Positions 41,605 to 52,220 of a stretch of DNA of 64,000 bases are shown here, piece after piece. Numbering within the stretch: the first letter of the stretch is position 1; each line of letters starts with the position of its first letter. A program made the position numbers and the translations under genes. The notes beneath the pieces were generated by a model. The model searched no databases. It was not told where the DNA came from and saw nothing but the letters and a program-made list of their open reading frames with translations. Source of the stretch: Rebecca billardiae RCC1528. Taxonomy: Eukaryota; Haptophyta. The stretch spans positions 1,054,001 to 1,118,000 of the forward strand of contig OZ251241.1 of NCBI GenBank assembly GCA_965240325.2, given 5' to 3'.

Positions 41605-43449
41605 TTAAGACGTGCGCTGCCGCTTGCTCGTGCTGTCGTCGCGCTGCTCTGGCGGCTGCACACGAGCGAGGTCCACCGCCACTGCCTGCATCAGCATGCA
41701 TGCCTCGAGCGAATCCTCGCGCATGAACGCACTCCAACGCTCATCACTCACGATTGCCTCCAAGTTGGCCTTCACCACAGCGCGCGCTGCCTCGCTGATC
41801 CGAGAGCCAGCTCCCGCCGCGCGCGCGTGCCGCAGGATGTCCAGGCAGTTGTCCGCGTCCAGCGCGCCCAGCACCGCCTCCTCGCACCGACCCGCCACAA
41901 GGCCCAGCAGGTCACCGCCAGCGCGCGCAGAGGCCGCCTCGGCTGCGTCTGGCCCAGACGGCCGTGCGCCTTGCGCGCTCCCAGCAGCAGCACCCTCGCC
42001 GGGCGGCTGCAGCTTGCACGCCAGCCGAAGCAGCTCGAGCACCTCGCCCGGCTCGGTGGGCAGCTCGGCGCGACCGCCCGCGTGCAGCTGGCGCAGCAGC
42101 GCCTCGTGCGCCGCCGAGCTGAAGTCAGGGTCGGCGTCCACCTCGCGCCGGCTGCCTTCGGCCAGGCCGCCGCCCAGCTGCCGCGCAAAGTAGCTCGAGC
42201 CGTGGATCAGGAGCGCGCGGCTGCCGCCCAGCTGCGTGCCGTCCGCGCAGCGGAACACCACGTCGTGCCGCGCGGCGGACGGCTCGCTCACCAACGCCGA
42301 CTGCGACAGCAGCTGCTCGTGCGACGCGCGCAGCTCGTCGACCTCCTGCGCCAGCCGGGCGCACTGCGCGCCCGCCGAGCCCAGCGCGCGCTCACAGCAC
42401 GCGTCGTCACGCACGAGCTTCTTCGCAGCCTGCATGCAGGCGTCCCCGTCGGCCGCGCCAGCGTCGTGGTGCGCACGACGCAGCAGCGCGCCCACGGCCT
42501 GCTCGTTGCTCGCCACCGCCACGCGGCCGGCGGCCGAGCTGGTGAGGGCATCGATCGCACGCTGTGCCCGTGTTCGAGTGGTACGGTCGGGTGAGCACGC
42601 CGCTGACGCGAGCGGAGGGATGGCGCCAGCCTCGACGATTGGCGCGCGGAGCGAGTCTGACTTGGCGAGGTTGTGGAGAGCACCCGCTGCACGGCCCAGA
42701 GCGTACCCATCGGTGCTGAACTTGAGCAGCGCGACGAGCGGTGTGATCGCGCCAGCCTCGGCGATCGGTGCCCGGAGCGAGTCTGACCTGGCGAGGTTGC
42801 CGAGAGCACCCGCTGCATTGCCCAGAGCGTGCGCATCGGTGCTGGACTTGAGCAGCGCGACGAGCGGTGCGATCGCACCAGCCTCGGCGATCGGTGCGCG
42901 GAGTGAGTCTGACCTGGCGAGGTTGCCGAGAGCACCCGCTGCATGGCCCAGAGCCTGCGCATTGGTGCTGGACTTGAGCAGCGCGACGAGAGGTGTGATC
43001 GCACCAGCGTCGGCGATCGGTGCGCTGAGCGAGTCAAAGGTGGCAAGGCTGCAGAGAGCAAGAGCTGCCTCCTTGTGCATCCCTTCAGCATCGGTTGTCT
43101 GCAGCATGGCCACGAGGGGCTGCACCGCGCCAGCCCATGACATGCAGCCAGGGACATGGGCGGCGATCCTCGCGAGAGCTGCCGCCGCAGCTGCCCGAAC
43201 GCTTGCTTCGCCCGATGCTCCCAGCATGCGCACGAGGGCTGCGATCGAGCCGCCTCGCTCGATGGCATCGGGCTCTTCGAGCTCGCGGCCCATCCTCGGA
43301 ACGCAGAACGGCGTGAGGGCGCTCACGATGGCCTCGTCATCACGTGGCGTCGCCTCGAGCGCGCGCACGAGGTCAGAGAGCGTGGCGGGGCCGATGGCCG
43401 CCGAGGCGAGCGACCCAGCGCGAGCCAGGGCCTCCTGGACAAATCCCAT
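41605..43449 (-). CDS. ARM-BTB protein, copy B (6 ARM units)
   Basis: 614 residues from the Met at 43449 (MGFVQEALARAG). It has six ARM units; four consecutive internal ones are of the GAI[TA]PLVALLKSST type. The BTB end matches the other copies, with a one-residue insertion (GAAAGS) in the linker after the BTB. The frame is open a further 196 codons upstream, but that part is the shared upstream block, which is interrupted by stops in other copies, so I place the start at the Met conserved in position across the family. The last 50 residues (AIVSDERWSAFMREDSLEAC to SKRQRTS) match copy E exactly. Confidence 0.85.
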   Translation of the reverse strand: MGFVQEALARAGSLASAAIGPATLSDLVRALEATPRDDEAIVSALTPFCVPRMGRELEEPDAIERGGSIAALVRMLGASGEASVRAAAAAALARIAAHVPGCMSWAGAVQPLVAMLQTTDAEGMHKEAALALCSLATFDSLSAPIADAGAITPLVALLKSSTNAQALGHAAGALGNLARSDSLRAPIAEAGAIAPLVALLKSSTDAHALGNAAGALGNLARSDSLRAPIAEAGAITPLVALLKFSTDGYALGRAAGALHNLAKSDSLRAPIVEAGAIPPLASAACSPDRTTRTRAQRAIDALTSSAAGRVAVASNEQAVGALLRRAHHDAGAADGDACMQAAKKLVRDDACCERALGSAGAQCARLAQEVDELRASHEQLLSQSALVSEPSAARHDVVFRCADGTQLGGSRALLIHGSSYFARQLGGGLAEGSRREVDADPDFSSAAHEALLRQLHAGGRAELPTEPGEVLELLRLACKLQPPGEGAAAGSAQGARPSGPDAAEAASARAGGDLLGLVAGRCEEAVLGALDADNCLDILRHARAAGAGSRISEAARAVVKANLEAIVSDERWSAFMREDSLEACMLMQAVAVDLARVQPPEQRDDSTSKRQRTS

Positions 43450-44321
43450 GCCGCCGCCGCTGGGCAAGCCGCTCGTCGCCGCTCGATCGACAAGCGCTCG
43501 ATCGACGACCAAGCGTGAGCGCCGCAGCGAACCGTCGTCTTCACCGGAGCCCTCCCCGGCCCGGACTCTGGGCGAACTCGGAGAAGAACGGTCGCTCCAC
43601 GGCCGGGGAAGCAGCGCGATGGCGGGCCGGAGTTCTAGGACGGCAGCCCGTCTCTCTGATCCGATGCATGGCGAAGCCTTCGCCGCCCGGCCCTTGCGCT
43701 GGCAGTAAGCCGCTATCAAGCTACTGAGTAGCTGATGCAGCCACCGGGACCGCGCGCAGGTGGTCAGTGCCCGTGCCGAATCAGGTCCGAACCAGCTGCA
43801 GGCCGAACGGCCGAAGCACTGGGTCGATGACAGGAACTGACGACGTTCACAGCAGGAGTGTGGCGGCAGTGGGCACCAAGCTACGTGAACAACTTGCTCC
43901 GGGATGTGCGTCGCGATGGCGGAGCTCTCTCGACTCTGCGTCAGGTGTACTCTCCACACGCCCAGGGCCGGGCACCGCCCGTTCTCATCATCGGCCCTCG
44001 TGGCCTCGCAATCGTTCGACGACGAGGAAGCGGTCATGATCGATCGTCCTTAGTATTGAAACGTACTACGCAACAATACTGTACTTGTTGCCGTCGCATC
44101 GAAAGCCTCATCATGCGCGACGGGCGGATGAATCATCAAGCAACTTCGGTTGCACACTCCTACTAACTATATTGGCTAGGCTGGCCTACTGGCGGAGTCG
44201 GCGGACCGTGCCCGCTCGTCAATAGACATCGTTCGGGACTGTCAGTCGGAGTCGGACACTCGATCCGATGTAACTGATTACGAGGCTCTGCGCCGCCGCC
44301 AGTGATGCTGCGCTCTGATGC
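43450..44321 (-). repeat. Upstream block between ARM-BTB copies B and C
   Basis: 872 bp, closest to the A/B block: about 400 bp (43735-44135) differ by only a few bases. No gene is seen. Confidence 0.75.
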
Positions 44322-46544
44322 TTACGACGTGCGCAGCCGCTTGCTCGTGCTGTCGCCACGCTGCTGCTCTGACGACTGAGCACGAGCTAAGTCGGCCGCC
44401 ACGGCCTCCAACAGCGTGAACGCCTCGAGCGGATCCTCGCGCTTGAACGCACCCCAACGTTCATGGCTCACGATCGCCTCGAAGTTGGCCTTCACCACAC
44501 CGCGCGCTGCCTCGCTGATCCGAGAGCCAGCTCCCGCCGCGCGCGCGTGCCGCAGGATGTCCAGGCAGTTGTCCGCGTCCAGCACGCCCAGCACCGCCTC
44601 CTCGCACCGACCCGCCACGAGGCCCAGCAGGTCACCGCCAGCGCGCGCAGAGGCCGCCTCGGCTGCGTCTGGCCCAGACGGCCGTGCGCCTTGCGCGCTC
44701 CCAGCAGCACCCTCGCCGGGCGGCTGCAGCTTGCACGCCAGCCGAAGCAGCTCGAGCACCTCCCCCAGCTCGGTGGGCAGCTCGGCGCGACCGCCCGCGT
44801 GCAGCTGGCGCAGCAGCGCCTCGTGCGCCGCCGAGCTGAAGTCAGGGTCGGCGTCCACCTCGCGTCGGCTGCCCTCGGCCAGGCCGCCGCCCAGCTGCCG
44901 CGCAAAGTAGCTCGAGCCGTGGATCAGGAGCGCGCGGCTGCTGCCCAGCTGCGTGCCGTCCGCGCAGCGGAACACCACGTCGTGCCGCGCGGCGGACGGC
45001 TCGCTCACCAACGCCGACTGCGACAGCAGCTGCTCGTGCGACGCGCGCAGCTCGTCCACCTCCTGCGCCAGCCGGGCGCACTGCGCGCCCGCCGAGCCCA
45101 GCGCGCGCTCACAGCACGCGTCGTCACGCACGAGCTTCTTCGCAGCCTGCATGCAGGCGTCCCCGCTGTCTTGGTGCGCACGGCGCAGCAGAGCGCCCAC
45201 GGCCTGCTCGTTGCTCGCCACCGCCGCGCGGCCGGCGGCAGAGCGTGTGAGGGCATCGATCGCGTGCTGTGCCCGTGCTCGAGTGGTAGGGTCGGGTGAG
45301 CACGCCGCTGAAGCGAGCGGAGGGATGGCGCCAGCCTCGATGATTGGTGCGCAGAGCGAGTCTGACTCGGCGAGGTTGCAGAGAGCACCCGCTGCATCGC
45401 CCAGAGTATCCGTATCGGTGCTGGACGTGAGCAGCGCGACGAGCGGCGAGATCGCGCCAGCCTCGGCGATCTGTGCGCGGAGCGAGAGATCGCAAGCAAG
45501 GTTGCCGAGAGCACCCGCTGCCTCGCCCAGAGTATCCGTATCGGTGCTGGACGTGAGCAGCGCGACGAGCGGCGAGATCGCGCCAGCCTCGGCGATCTGT
45601 GCGCGGAGCGAGAGATCGCAAGCAAGGCTGCAGAGAGCACCCGCTGCCTCGCCCAGAGTATCCGTATCGGTGCTGGACGTGAGCAGCGCGACGAGCGGCG
45701 AGATCGCGCCAGAGTCGGCGATTGGCGCGCGGAGCGAGGGATGAAAAGCAAGGTTGCCGAGAGCACCCGCTGCATTGCACAGAGTGTTCGCATCGGTGCT
45801 GGACGCCAGCAGCGCGACGAGCGGCGAGACTGCGCCAGCCTCGGCGATCGGTGCGCGGAGCAAGGGATCGCCAGCAAGGCAGGAGAGAGCACCCGCTGCA
45901 TTGCAGAGAGCGTTCGCATCGGTGCTGGACTTGAGCAGCGCGACGAGCGGCGAGACTGCGCCAGCCTCGGCGATCGGTGCGCGGAGCAAGGGATCGCCAG
46001 CAAGGCAGGAGAGAGCACCCGCTGCATTGCAGAGAGCGTTCGCATTGGTGCTGGACGTGAGCAGCGCGACGAGCGGCGAGATCGCGCCAGCCTCGACGAT
46101 CGGTGCGCGGAGCGAGGGATCGCAAGCAAGGGTGAAGAGAGCACTCGCTGCACTGCCCAGAGCGTTCGCATCGGTGCTGGATGTCAGCAGCGCGACGAGC
46201 GGTGAGATCGCGCCAGCGTCGGCGATCGGTGCGCGGAGCGAGTCAAACGTGGCAAGGTTGCAGAGAGCAAGAGCTGCCGCCGCAGCTGCCTGAACGCTTG
46301 CTTCGCCCGATGCTCCCAGCATGCGCACGAGGGTTGCGATCGAGCCGCCTCGCTCGATTACATCGGGCTCTTCGATCGTGCGGCCCGGCCTCGGAACGCA
46401 GAATGGCGTGAGGGCGCTCACGATGGCCTCGTCATCACGTGGCGTCGCCTCGAGCGCGCGCACGAGGTCAGAGAGCGTGGCGGAGCCGATGACCGCCGAG
46501 GCGAGTGACCCAGCGCGAGCCAGGGCCTCCTGGACACACGTCAT
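44322..46544 (-). CDS. ARM-BTB protein, copy C (9 ARM units)
   Basis: 740 residues from the Met at 46544 (MTCVQEALARAG), the longest member. The first ARM unit is a hybrid: it begins like unit 1 of the other copies (GGSIATLVRMLGASGEASVQ) and switches inside the Ala run to the end of a later unit (LALCNLATFDSLRAPIADA), which removes the GAVQPLVAML unit. Eight further units follow, several nearly identical to their neighbours (three in a row with SSTDTDTLG). The C-terminal end is SEQQRGDSTSKRLRTS. Single exon. Confidence 0.85.
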   Translation of the reverse strand: MTCVQEALARAGSLASAVIGSATLSDLVRALEATPRDDEAIVSALTPFCVPRPGRTIEEPDVIERGGSIATLVRMLGASGEASVQAAAAAALALCNLATFDSLRAPIADAGAISPLVALLTSSTDANALGSAASALFTLACDPSLRAPIVEAGAISPLVALLTSSTNANALCNAAGALSCLAGDPLLRAPIAEAGAVSPLVALLKSSTDANALCNAAGALSCLAGDPLLRAPIAEAGAVSPLVALLASSTDANTLCNAAGALGNLAFHPSLRAPIADSGAISPLVALLTSSTDTDTLGEAAGALCSLACDLSLRAQIAEAGAISPLVALLTSSTDTDTLGEAAGALGNLACDLSLRAQIAEAGAISPLVALLTSSTDTDTLGDAAGALCNLAESDSLCAPIIEAGAIPPLASAACSPDPTTRARAQHAIDALTRSAAGRAAVASNEQAVGALLRRAHQDSGDACMQAAKKLVRDDACCERALGSAGAQCARLAQEVDELRASHEQLLSQSALVSEPSAARHDVVFRCADGTQLGSSRALLIHGSSYFARQLGGGLAEGSRREVDADPDFSSAAHEALLRQLHAGGRAELPTELGEVLELLRLACKLQPPGEGAAGSAQGARPSGPDAAEAASARAGGDLLGLVAGRCEEAVLGVLDADNCLDILRHARAAGAGSRISEAARGVVKANFEAIVSHERWGAFKREDPLEAFTLLEAVAADLARAQSSEQQRGDSTSKRLRTS

Positions 46545-47351
46545 GTGGCCGCCGCAGTGGGCAGCCGCTCGTCGCCGCTCGAACGACAAGCGCTCTCGAT
46601 CGACGATGAGCGAGCGAGCGGTGAGCAAGCGCGCAGCCAACCGGCGTCGTTGGACTTGATTCCTTTGGTTGGAGCGGAGCCCTCCACCGCCCGGACTCTG
46701 GGTGAACGGTCGCTCCACGGCCGGGGAAGTAGCGATGGCCGATGGCGGACTAGAGTTCTAGGACGACCGCCTGTCTCTCTGACCCGATGCATGGCGAAGC
46801 TTTCGCCGCCCGGCCCTTCCGCTGGCAGTATGCCACTACCTAGACAGTGAGTAGCTGATGCAGCCGCCGGGACCGCGCGCAGTTGGTCAGTGCCCGAGCC
46901 GAATCAAGGTCCGAACCAGCTGCAGGCTGAACGGCCGAAGCACTGGGTCGATGACAGGAACTGACGACGTTCACAGCTGGAGTGTGGCGGCAGCGGGCAC
47001 CAAGCTGCGTGAACAACTTTCTCCAGGATGTGCCTGGTGATGGCGGAGCACTCTCGAATCCGCGTCAGGTGTACTGTCAGCACGCCCAGGGCCGGGCACC
47101 GACGATCGTCAATTTTCATCACCCCTCGTCCTCGATCGTTCGACGACGCGCCACGCGCACGCGATCATCGTCCTCAGTGAAACGTAATCAGTATTTATTG
47201 TCGTCGCATCGAAAGCCTCATCATGCGACGAGATGAATCATCAAGCCAGTACGAGTGCGCACCTAAAATCAGAATCGTCGGACATCATCGATCTGACTGA
47301 TGACAGATGCTGAGGCTCCGCGCCGCCGCCAGTGATGCTGCGCGCTGATGC
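46545..47351 (-). repeat. Upstream block between ARM-BTB copies C and D
   Basis: 807 bp of the same block, more diverged from A/B and closer to the D/E block (shared aggatgtgcctggtgatggc and cgatcgttcgacgacgc). No gene is seen. Confidence 0.7.
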
Positions 47352-49433
47352 TTACGACGTGCGCTGCCGCTTGCTCGTGCTGTCGTCGCGCTGCTCTGAC
47401 GACTGAGCACGAATGACGTCCGCCGCCACGGCCTGCATTAGCATGCATGCCTCGAGCGGATCCTCGCGCATGAACGCACTCCAACGCTCATGGCTCACGA
47501 TCGTCTCGAAGTTGGCCTTCACCACACCGCGCGCTGCCTCGCTGATCCGAGAGCCAGCTCCCGCCGCGCGCGCGTGCCGCAGGATGTCCAGGCAGTTGTC
47601 CGCGTCCAGCACGCCCAGCACCGCCTCCTCGCACCGACCCGCCACGAGGCCCAGCAGGTCACCGCCAGCGCGCGCAGAGGCCGCCTCGGCTGCGTCTGGT
47701 CCAGACGGCCGTGCGCCTTGCGCGCTCCCAGCAGCACCCTCGCCGGGCGGCTGCAGCTTGCTCGCCAGCCGAAGCAGCTCGAGCACCTCGCCCGGCTCGG
47801 TGGGCAGCTCGGCGCGACCGCCCGCGTGCAGCTGGCGCAGCAGCGCCTCGTGCGCCGCCGAGCTGAAGTCCGGGTCGGCGTCCACCTCGCGCCGGCTGCC
47901 CTCGGCCAGGCCGCCGCCCAGCTGCCGCGCAAAGTAGCTCGAGCCGTGGATCAGGAGCGCGCGGCTGCCGCCCAGCTGCGTGCCGTCCGCGCAGCGGAAC
48001 ACCACGTCGTGCCGCGCGGCGGACGGCTCGCTCACCAACGCCGACTGCGACAGCAGCTGCTCGTGCGACGCGCGCAGCTCGTCGACCTCCTGCGCCAGCC
48101 GGGCGCACTGCGCGCCCGCCGAGCCCAGCGCGCGCTCACAGCACGCGTCGTCACGCACGAGCTTCTTCGCAGCCTGCATGCAGGCGTCCCCGCTGTCTTG
48201 ATGCGCACGGCGCAGCAGCGCGCCCACGGCCTGCTCGTTGCTCGCCACCGCCGCGCGGCCGGCAGCCGAGCTGGTGAGGGCATCGATCGCACGCTGTGCC
48301 CGTGCTCGAGTGGTAGGGTCGGGTGAGCACGCCGCTGAAGCGAGCGGAGGGATGGCGCCAGCCTCGACGATTGGCGCGCAGAGCGAGTCTGACCTGGCGA
48401 GGGTGCGGAGAGCACCCGCTGCATTGCCCAGAGCGTACGCATCGGTGCTGGACTTGAGCAGCGCGACGAGCGGTGTAATCGCGCCAGCCTCGGCGATTGG
48501 TGCGCGGAGCGGGGGATCGGCAGCAAGGTTGCCGAGCGCACCCGCTGCATTGCCCAGAGCCTTCGCATTGGTGCTGGACGTGAGCAGCGCGACGAGCGGC
48601 GAGATCGCGCCAGCTTCGGCGATCGGTGCGCGGAGCGAGAGATCGCAAGCAAGGTTGCAGAGAGCACCCGCTGCCTCGCCCAGAGTATCCGTATCGGTGC
48701 TGGACGTCAGCAGCGCGACGAGCGGCGAGATCGCGCCAGAGTCGGCGATTGGCGCGCGGAGCGAGGGATCCAAAGCAAGGTTGCCGAGAGCACCCGCTGC
48801 CTCGCCCAGAGTGATCGCATCGGTGCTGGACGTCAGCAGCGCGACGAGCGGCGAGATCGCGCCAGCCTCGGCGATCGGTGCGCGGAGCGAGAGATCGCAA
48901 GCAAGGTTGCCGAGAGCACCCGCTGCATTGCCCAGAGTGCCCGTATCGCTGCTGGACTTGAGCAGCGCGACGAGCGGTGCAATCGCGCCAGCCTCGGCGA
49001 TCGGTGCGCAGAGCGGGAGATCGGAAGCGAGATTGGCGACAGCACGCGCCGCTGCCCTGTGCGTCCATTCAGCATCGGTTGTCTGCAGCATGGCCACGAG
49101 GGGCTGCACCGCGCCAGCCTGTGACACGCAGCCAGGGATATGGGACGCAATGCCCCCAAGAGCTGCCGCCGCAGCTGCCCGAACGCTTGCTTCGCGTGAT
49201 GCTCCCAGCATGCGCACAAGCGCTGCCACCGAGCCGCCTTGCTCGATGGCATCGGGCTCTTCGAGTTTGCCGCCCGTCATCGAAACGCAGAATGGCGTGA
49301 GGGCGCTCACGATGGCCTCGTCATCACGTGGCGTCGCCTCGAGCGCGCGCACGAGGTCAGAGAGCGTGGTGGGGCCGATGACCGCCGAGGCGAGTGCCCC
49401 AGCGCGAGCCACGGCCTCCTGGACCAATTCCAT
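47352..49433 (-). CDS. ARM-BTB protein, copy D (8 ARM units)
   Basis: 693 residues from the Met at 49433 (MELVQEAVARAG). Eight ARM units: the two specialised N-terminal ones, five of the GAI[AST]PLVALL type, and the terminal GAIPPLASAACSPDPTTRAR unit. The BTB half has ASKLQPP where other copies have ACKLQPP; otherwise it is near-identical. The linker before the coiled coil lacks the HHDAGA stretch seen in A, B, E and F (HQDSGDA instead, shared with C). Ends SEQRDDSTSKRQRTS. Confidence 0.85.
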   Translation of the reverse strand: MELVQEAVARAGALASAVIGPTTLSDLVRALEATPRDDEAIVSALTPFCVSMTGGKLEEPDAIEQGGSVAALVRMLGASREASVRAAAAAALGGIASHIPGCVSQAGAVQPLVAMLQTTDAEWTHRAAARAVANLASDLPLCAPIAEAGAIAPLVALLKSSSDTGTLGNAAGALGNLACDLSLRAPIAEAGAISPLVALLTSSTDAITLGEAAGALGNLALDPSLRAPIADSGAISPLVALLTSSTDTDTLGEAAGALCNLACDLSLRAPIAEAGAISPLVALLTSSTNAKALGNAAGALGNLAADPPLRAPIAEAGAITPLVALLKSSTDAYALGNAAGALRTLARSDSLCAPIVEAGAIPPLASAACSPDPTTRARAQRAIDALTSSAAGRAAVASNEQAVGALLRRAHQDSGDACMQAAKKLVRDDACCERALGSAGAQCARLAQEVDELRASHEQLLSQSALVSEPSAARHDVVFRCADGTQLGGSRALLIHGSSYFARQLGGGLAEGSRREVDADPDFSSAAHEALLRQLHAGGRAELPTEPGEVLELLRLASKLQPPGEGAAGSAQGARPSGPDAAEAASARAGGDLLGLVAGRCEEAVLGVLDADNCLDILRHARAAGAGSRISEAARGVVKANFETIVSHERWSAFMREDPLEACMLMQAVAADVIRAQSSEQRDDSTSKRQRTS

Positions 49434-50252
49434 GCCGCTGCCGCTGGGCAGCCGCTCGTCGCCGCTCGATCGACAAGCGAAAGCGCTGCTCGATCGACGA
49501 TGTCCGAGCGCTGACAGTCCGCTGAGCAGCGCGCAGCCAACCGTCCTCATCGTCGCCCGGAGCCCTCCACCCGGACTCTGGGTGAACGGTCGCTCCACGG
49601 CCGGAGAAGCAGCGCGATGGCGGGCTGGAGTTCTAGGACGACCGCCCGTCTCTCTGACCCGATGCATGGCGAAGCTTTCGCCGCCCGGCCCTTCCGCTGG
49701 CAGTATGCCACTGCCTAGACAGTGAGTAGCTGATGCAGCTGCCAGTAGCGCGCGCAGTTGGTCAGTGCCCGTGCCGAATCAAGGTCCGAACCAGCTGCAG
49801 GCCGAACGGCCGAAGCACTGGGTCGATGACATGAACTGACGACGTTCACAGCGGGAGTGTGGCGGTCGTGGGCACCAAGCTACGTGCACAACTTTCTCCA
49901 GGATGTGCCTGGTGATGGCGGAGCACTCTCGACTCTGCGTCAGGTGTACTGTCAGCACGCCCAGGGCCGGGCACCGCCCGTTCTGACGATCATCATCAAT
50001 TTAGTCATCACCGCCCCTCGGCCTCGTCCTCGATCGTTCGACGACGCGGTCATCGTCCTCAGTGAAACGTAATCAGTATTTATTGTCGTCGCATCGAAAG
50101 CCTCATCATGCGACGAGATGAATCATCAAGCCAGTACGAGTGCGCACCTAAAATCAGAATCGTCGGACATCATCGATCTGACTGATGACAGATGCTATGC
50201 TGAGGCCGTCCGCGCCGCCGCCAGTGATGCTGCGCAATCTGCGCTCTGGTGC
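49434..50252 (-). repeat. Upstream block between ARM-BTB copies D and E
   Basis: 819 bp, closest to the C/D block, with an extra tract around 49985-50035. No gene is seen. Confidence 0.7.
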
Positions 50253-52220
50253 TTAAGACGTGCGCTGCCGCTTGCTCGTGCTGTCGTCGCGCTGCTCTGG
50301 CGGCTGCACACGAGCGAGGTCCACCGCCACTGCCTGCATCAGCATGCATGCCTCGAGCGAATCCTCGCGCATGAACGCACTCCAACGCTCATCACTCACG
50401 ATCGCCTCCAAGTTGGCCTTCACCACAGCGCGCGCTGCCTCGCTGATCCGAGAGCCAGCTCCCGCCGCGCGCGCGTGCCGCAGGATGTCCAGGCAGTTGT
50501 CCGCGTCCAGCACGCCCAGCACCGCCTCCTCGCACCGACCCGCCACAAGGCCCAGCAGGTCACCGCCAGCGCGCGCAGAGGCCGCCTCGGCTGCGTCTGG
50601 TCCAGACGGCCGTGCGCCTTGCGCGCTCCCAGCAGCACCCTCGCCGGGCGGCTGCAGCTTGCACGCCAGCCGAAGCAGCTCGAGCACCTCGCCCGGCTCG
50701 GTGGGCAGCTCGGCGCGACCGCCCGCGTGCAGCTGGCGCAGCAGCGCCTCGTGCGCCGCCGAGCTGAAGTCCGGGTCGGCGTCCACCTCGCGCCGGCTGC
50801 CCTCGGCCAGGCCGCCGCCCAGCTGCCGCGCAAAGTAGCTCGAGCCGTGGATCAGGAGCGCGCGGCTGCCGCCCAGCTGCGTGCCGTCCGCGCAGCGGAA
50901 CACCACGTCGTGCCGCGCGGCGGACGGCTCGCTCACCAACGCCGACTGCGACAGCAGCTGCTCGTGCGACGCGCGCAGCTCGTCCACCTCCTGCGCCAGC
51001 CGGGCGCACTGCGCGCCCGCCGAGCCCAGCGCGCGCTCACAGCACGCGTCGTCACGCACGAGCTTCTTCGCAGCCTGCATGCAGGCGTCCACGCCGGCCG
51101 CGCCAGCGTCGTGGTGCGCACGACGCAGCAGCGCGCCCACGGCCTGCTCGTTGCTCGCCATTGCCGCGCGGCCGGCGGCCAAGCTGGTGAGGGCATCGAT
51201 CGCACGCTGTGCCCACTTTCGAGTGTCCAGGTCGGGTGAGCACGCTGCTGAAGCGAGCGGAGGGATGGCGCCAGCCTCGACGATTGGTCCGCACAGCGAG
51301 TCTGACCTGGCGAGGTTGCAGAGAGCAGCCGCTGCCTCGCCCAGAGTATCCGTATCGGTGCTGGACGTGAGCAGCGCGACGAGCGGTGAGATCGCGCCAG
51401 CGTCGGCGATCGGTGCGCAGAGCGGGGGATCACCAGCAAGGTTGAAGAGAGCACTAGCTGCACTGCCCAGAGTGTTCGCATCGGTGCTGGACTTCAGCAG
51501 CGCGACGAGAGGTGTGATCGCACCCGCCTCGGCGATCGGTGTGCGGAGTGAGTCTGACCTGGCGAGGTTGCGGAGAGCACACGCTGCATTGCCCAGAGTG
51601 ATCGCATTGGTGCTGGACGTGAGCAGCGCGATGAGCGGCGAGATCGCGCCAGCCTCGGCGATCGGGGCACGGAGCGAGAGATCGCAAGCAAGGGTGCCGA
51701 GAGCAGCCGCTGCACTGCCCAGAGCGGTCGCATCGGTGCTGGACTTCAGCAGCGCGACGAGCGGTGTGATCGCGCCAGCGTCGGCGATCGGTGCGCGGAG
51801 CGAGTCAAAGGTGGCAAGGCTGCAGAGAGCAAGAGCTGCCGCCTTGTGCATCCCTTCAGCATCGGTTGTCTGCAGCATGGCCACGAGGGGCTGCACCGCG
51901 CCAGCCCGTGACATGCAGCCAGGGACATGGGCGGCGATCCTCGCGAGAGCTGCCGCCGCAGCTGCCCGAACGCTTGCTTCGCGTGATGCTCCCAGCATGC
52001 GCACGAGGGTTGCGACCGAGCCGCCTCGCTCGATGGCATCGGGCTCTTCGATCGTGCGGCCCGGCCTCGGAACGCAGAATGGCGTGAGCGCGCTCACGAT
52101 GGCCTCGTCATCACGTGGCGTCGCCTCGAGCGCGCGCACGAGGTCAGAGAGCGTGGCGGGGCCGATAGCCGCCGAGGCGAGTGACCCAGCGCGAGCCAGG
52201 GCCTCCTGGACAAATCCCAT
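50253..52220 (-). CDS. ARM-BTB protein, copy E (7 ARM units)
   Basis: 655 residues from the Met at 52220 (MGFVQEALARAG). Seven ARM units; units 2-3 are closest to those of copy B (DAEGMHKAAALALCSLATFD), while later ones resemble C and D (SSTDTDTLGEAA). The terminal unit is the most divergent in the family (SPDLDTRKWAQRAI). The 3' end, including the last 50 codons, is that of copy B, so the gene looks mosaic. The BTB, BACK-like and coiled-coil parts are conserved. Confidence 0.85.
   Translation of the reverse strand: MGFVQEALARAGSLASAAIGPATLSDLVRALEATPRDDEAIVSALTPFCVPRPGRTIEEPDAIERGGSVATLVRMLGASREASVRAAAAAALARIAAHVPGCMSRAGAVQPLVAMLQTTDAEGMHKAAALALCSLATFDSLRAPIADAGAITPLVALLKSSTDATALGSAAAALGTLACDLSLRAPIAEAGAISPLIALLTSSTNAITLGNAACALRNLARSDSLRTPIAEAGAITPLVALLKSSTDANTLGSAASALFNLAGDPPLCAPIADAGAISPLVALLTSSTDTDTLGEAAAALCNLARSDSLCGPIVEAGAIPPLASAACSPDLDTRKWAQRAIDALTSLAAGRAAMASNEQAVGALLRRAHHDAGAAGVDACMQAAKKLVRDDACCERALGSAGAQCARLAQEVDELRASHEQLLSQSALVSEPSAARHDVVFRCADGTQLGGSRALLIHGSSYFARQLGGGLAEGSRREVDADPDFSSAAHEALLRQLHAGGRAELPTEPGEVLELLRLACKLQPPGEGAAGSAQGARPSGPDAAEAASARAGGDLLGLVAGRCEEAVLGVLDADNCLDILRHARAAGAGSRISEAARAVVKANLEAIVSDERWSAFMREDSLEACMLMQAVAVDLARVQPPEQRDDSTSKRQRTS

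Noticed and set aside
43450-44037. 196-codon N-terminal extension of ARM-BTB copy B
   Set aside because: It is the shared upstream block; in other copies the same stretch contains stops, so it is not conserved coding sequence.
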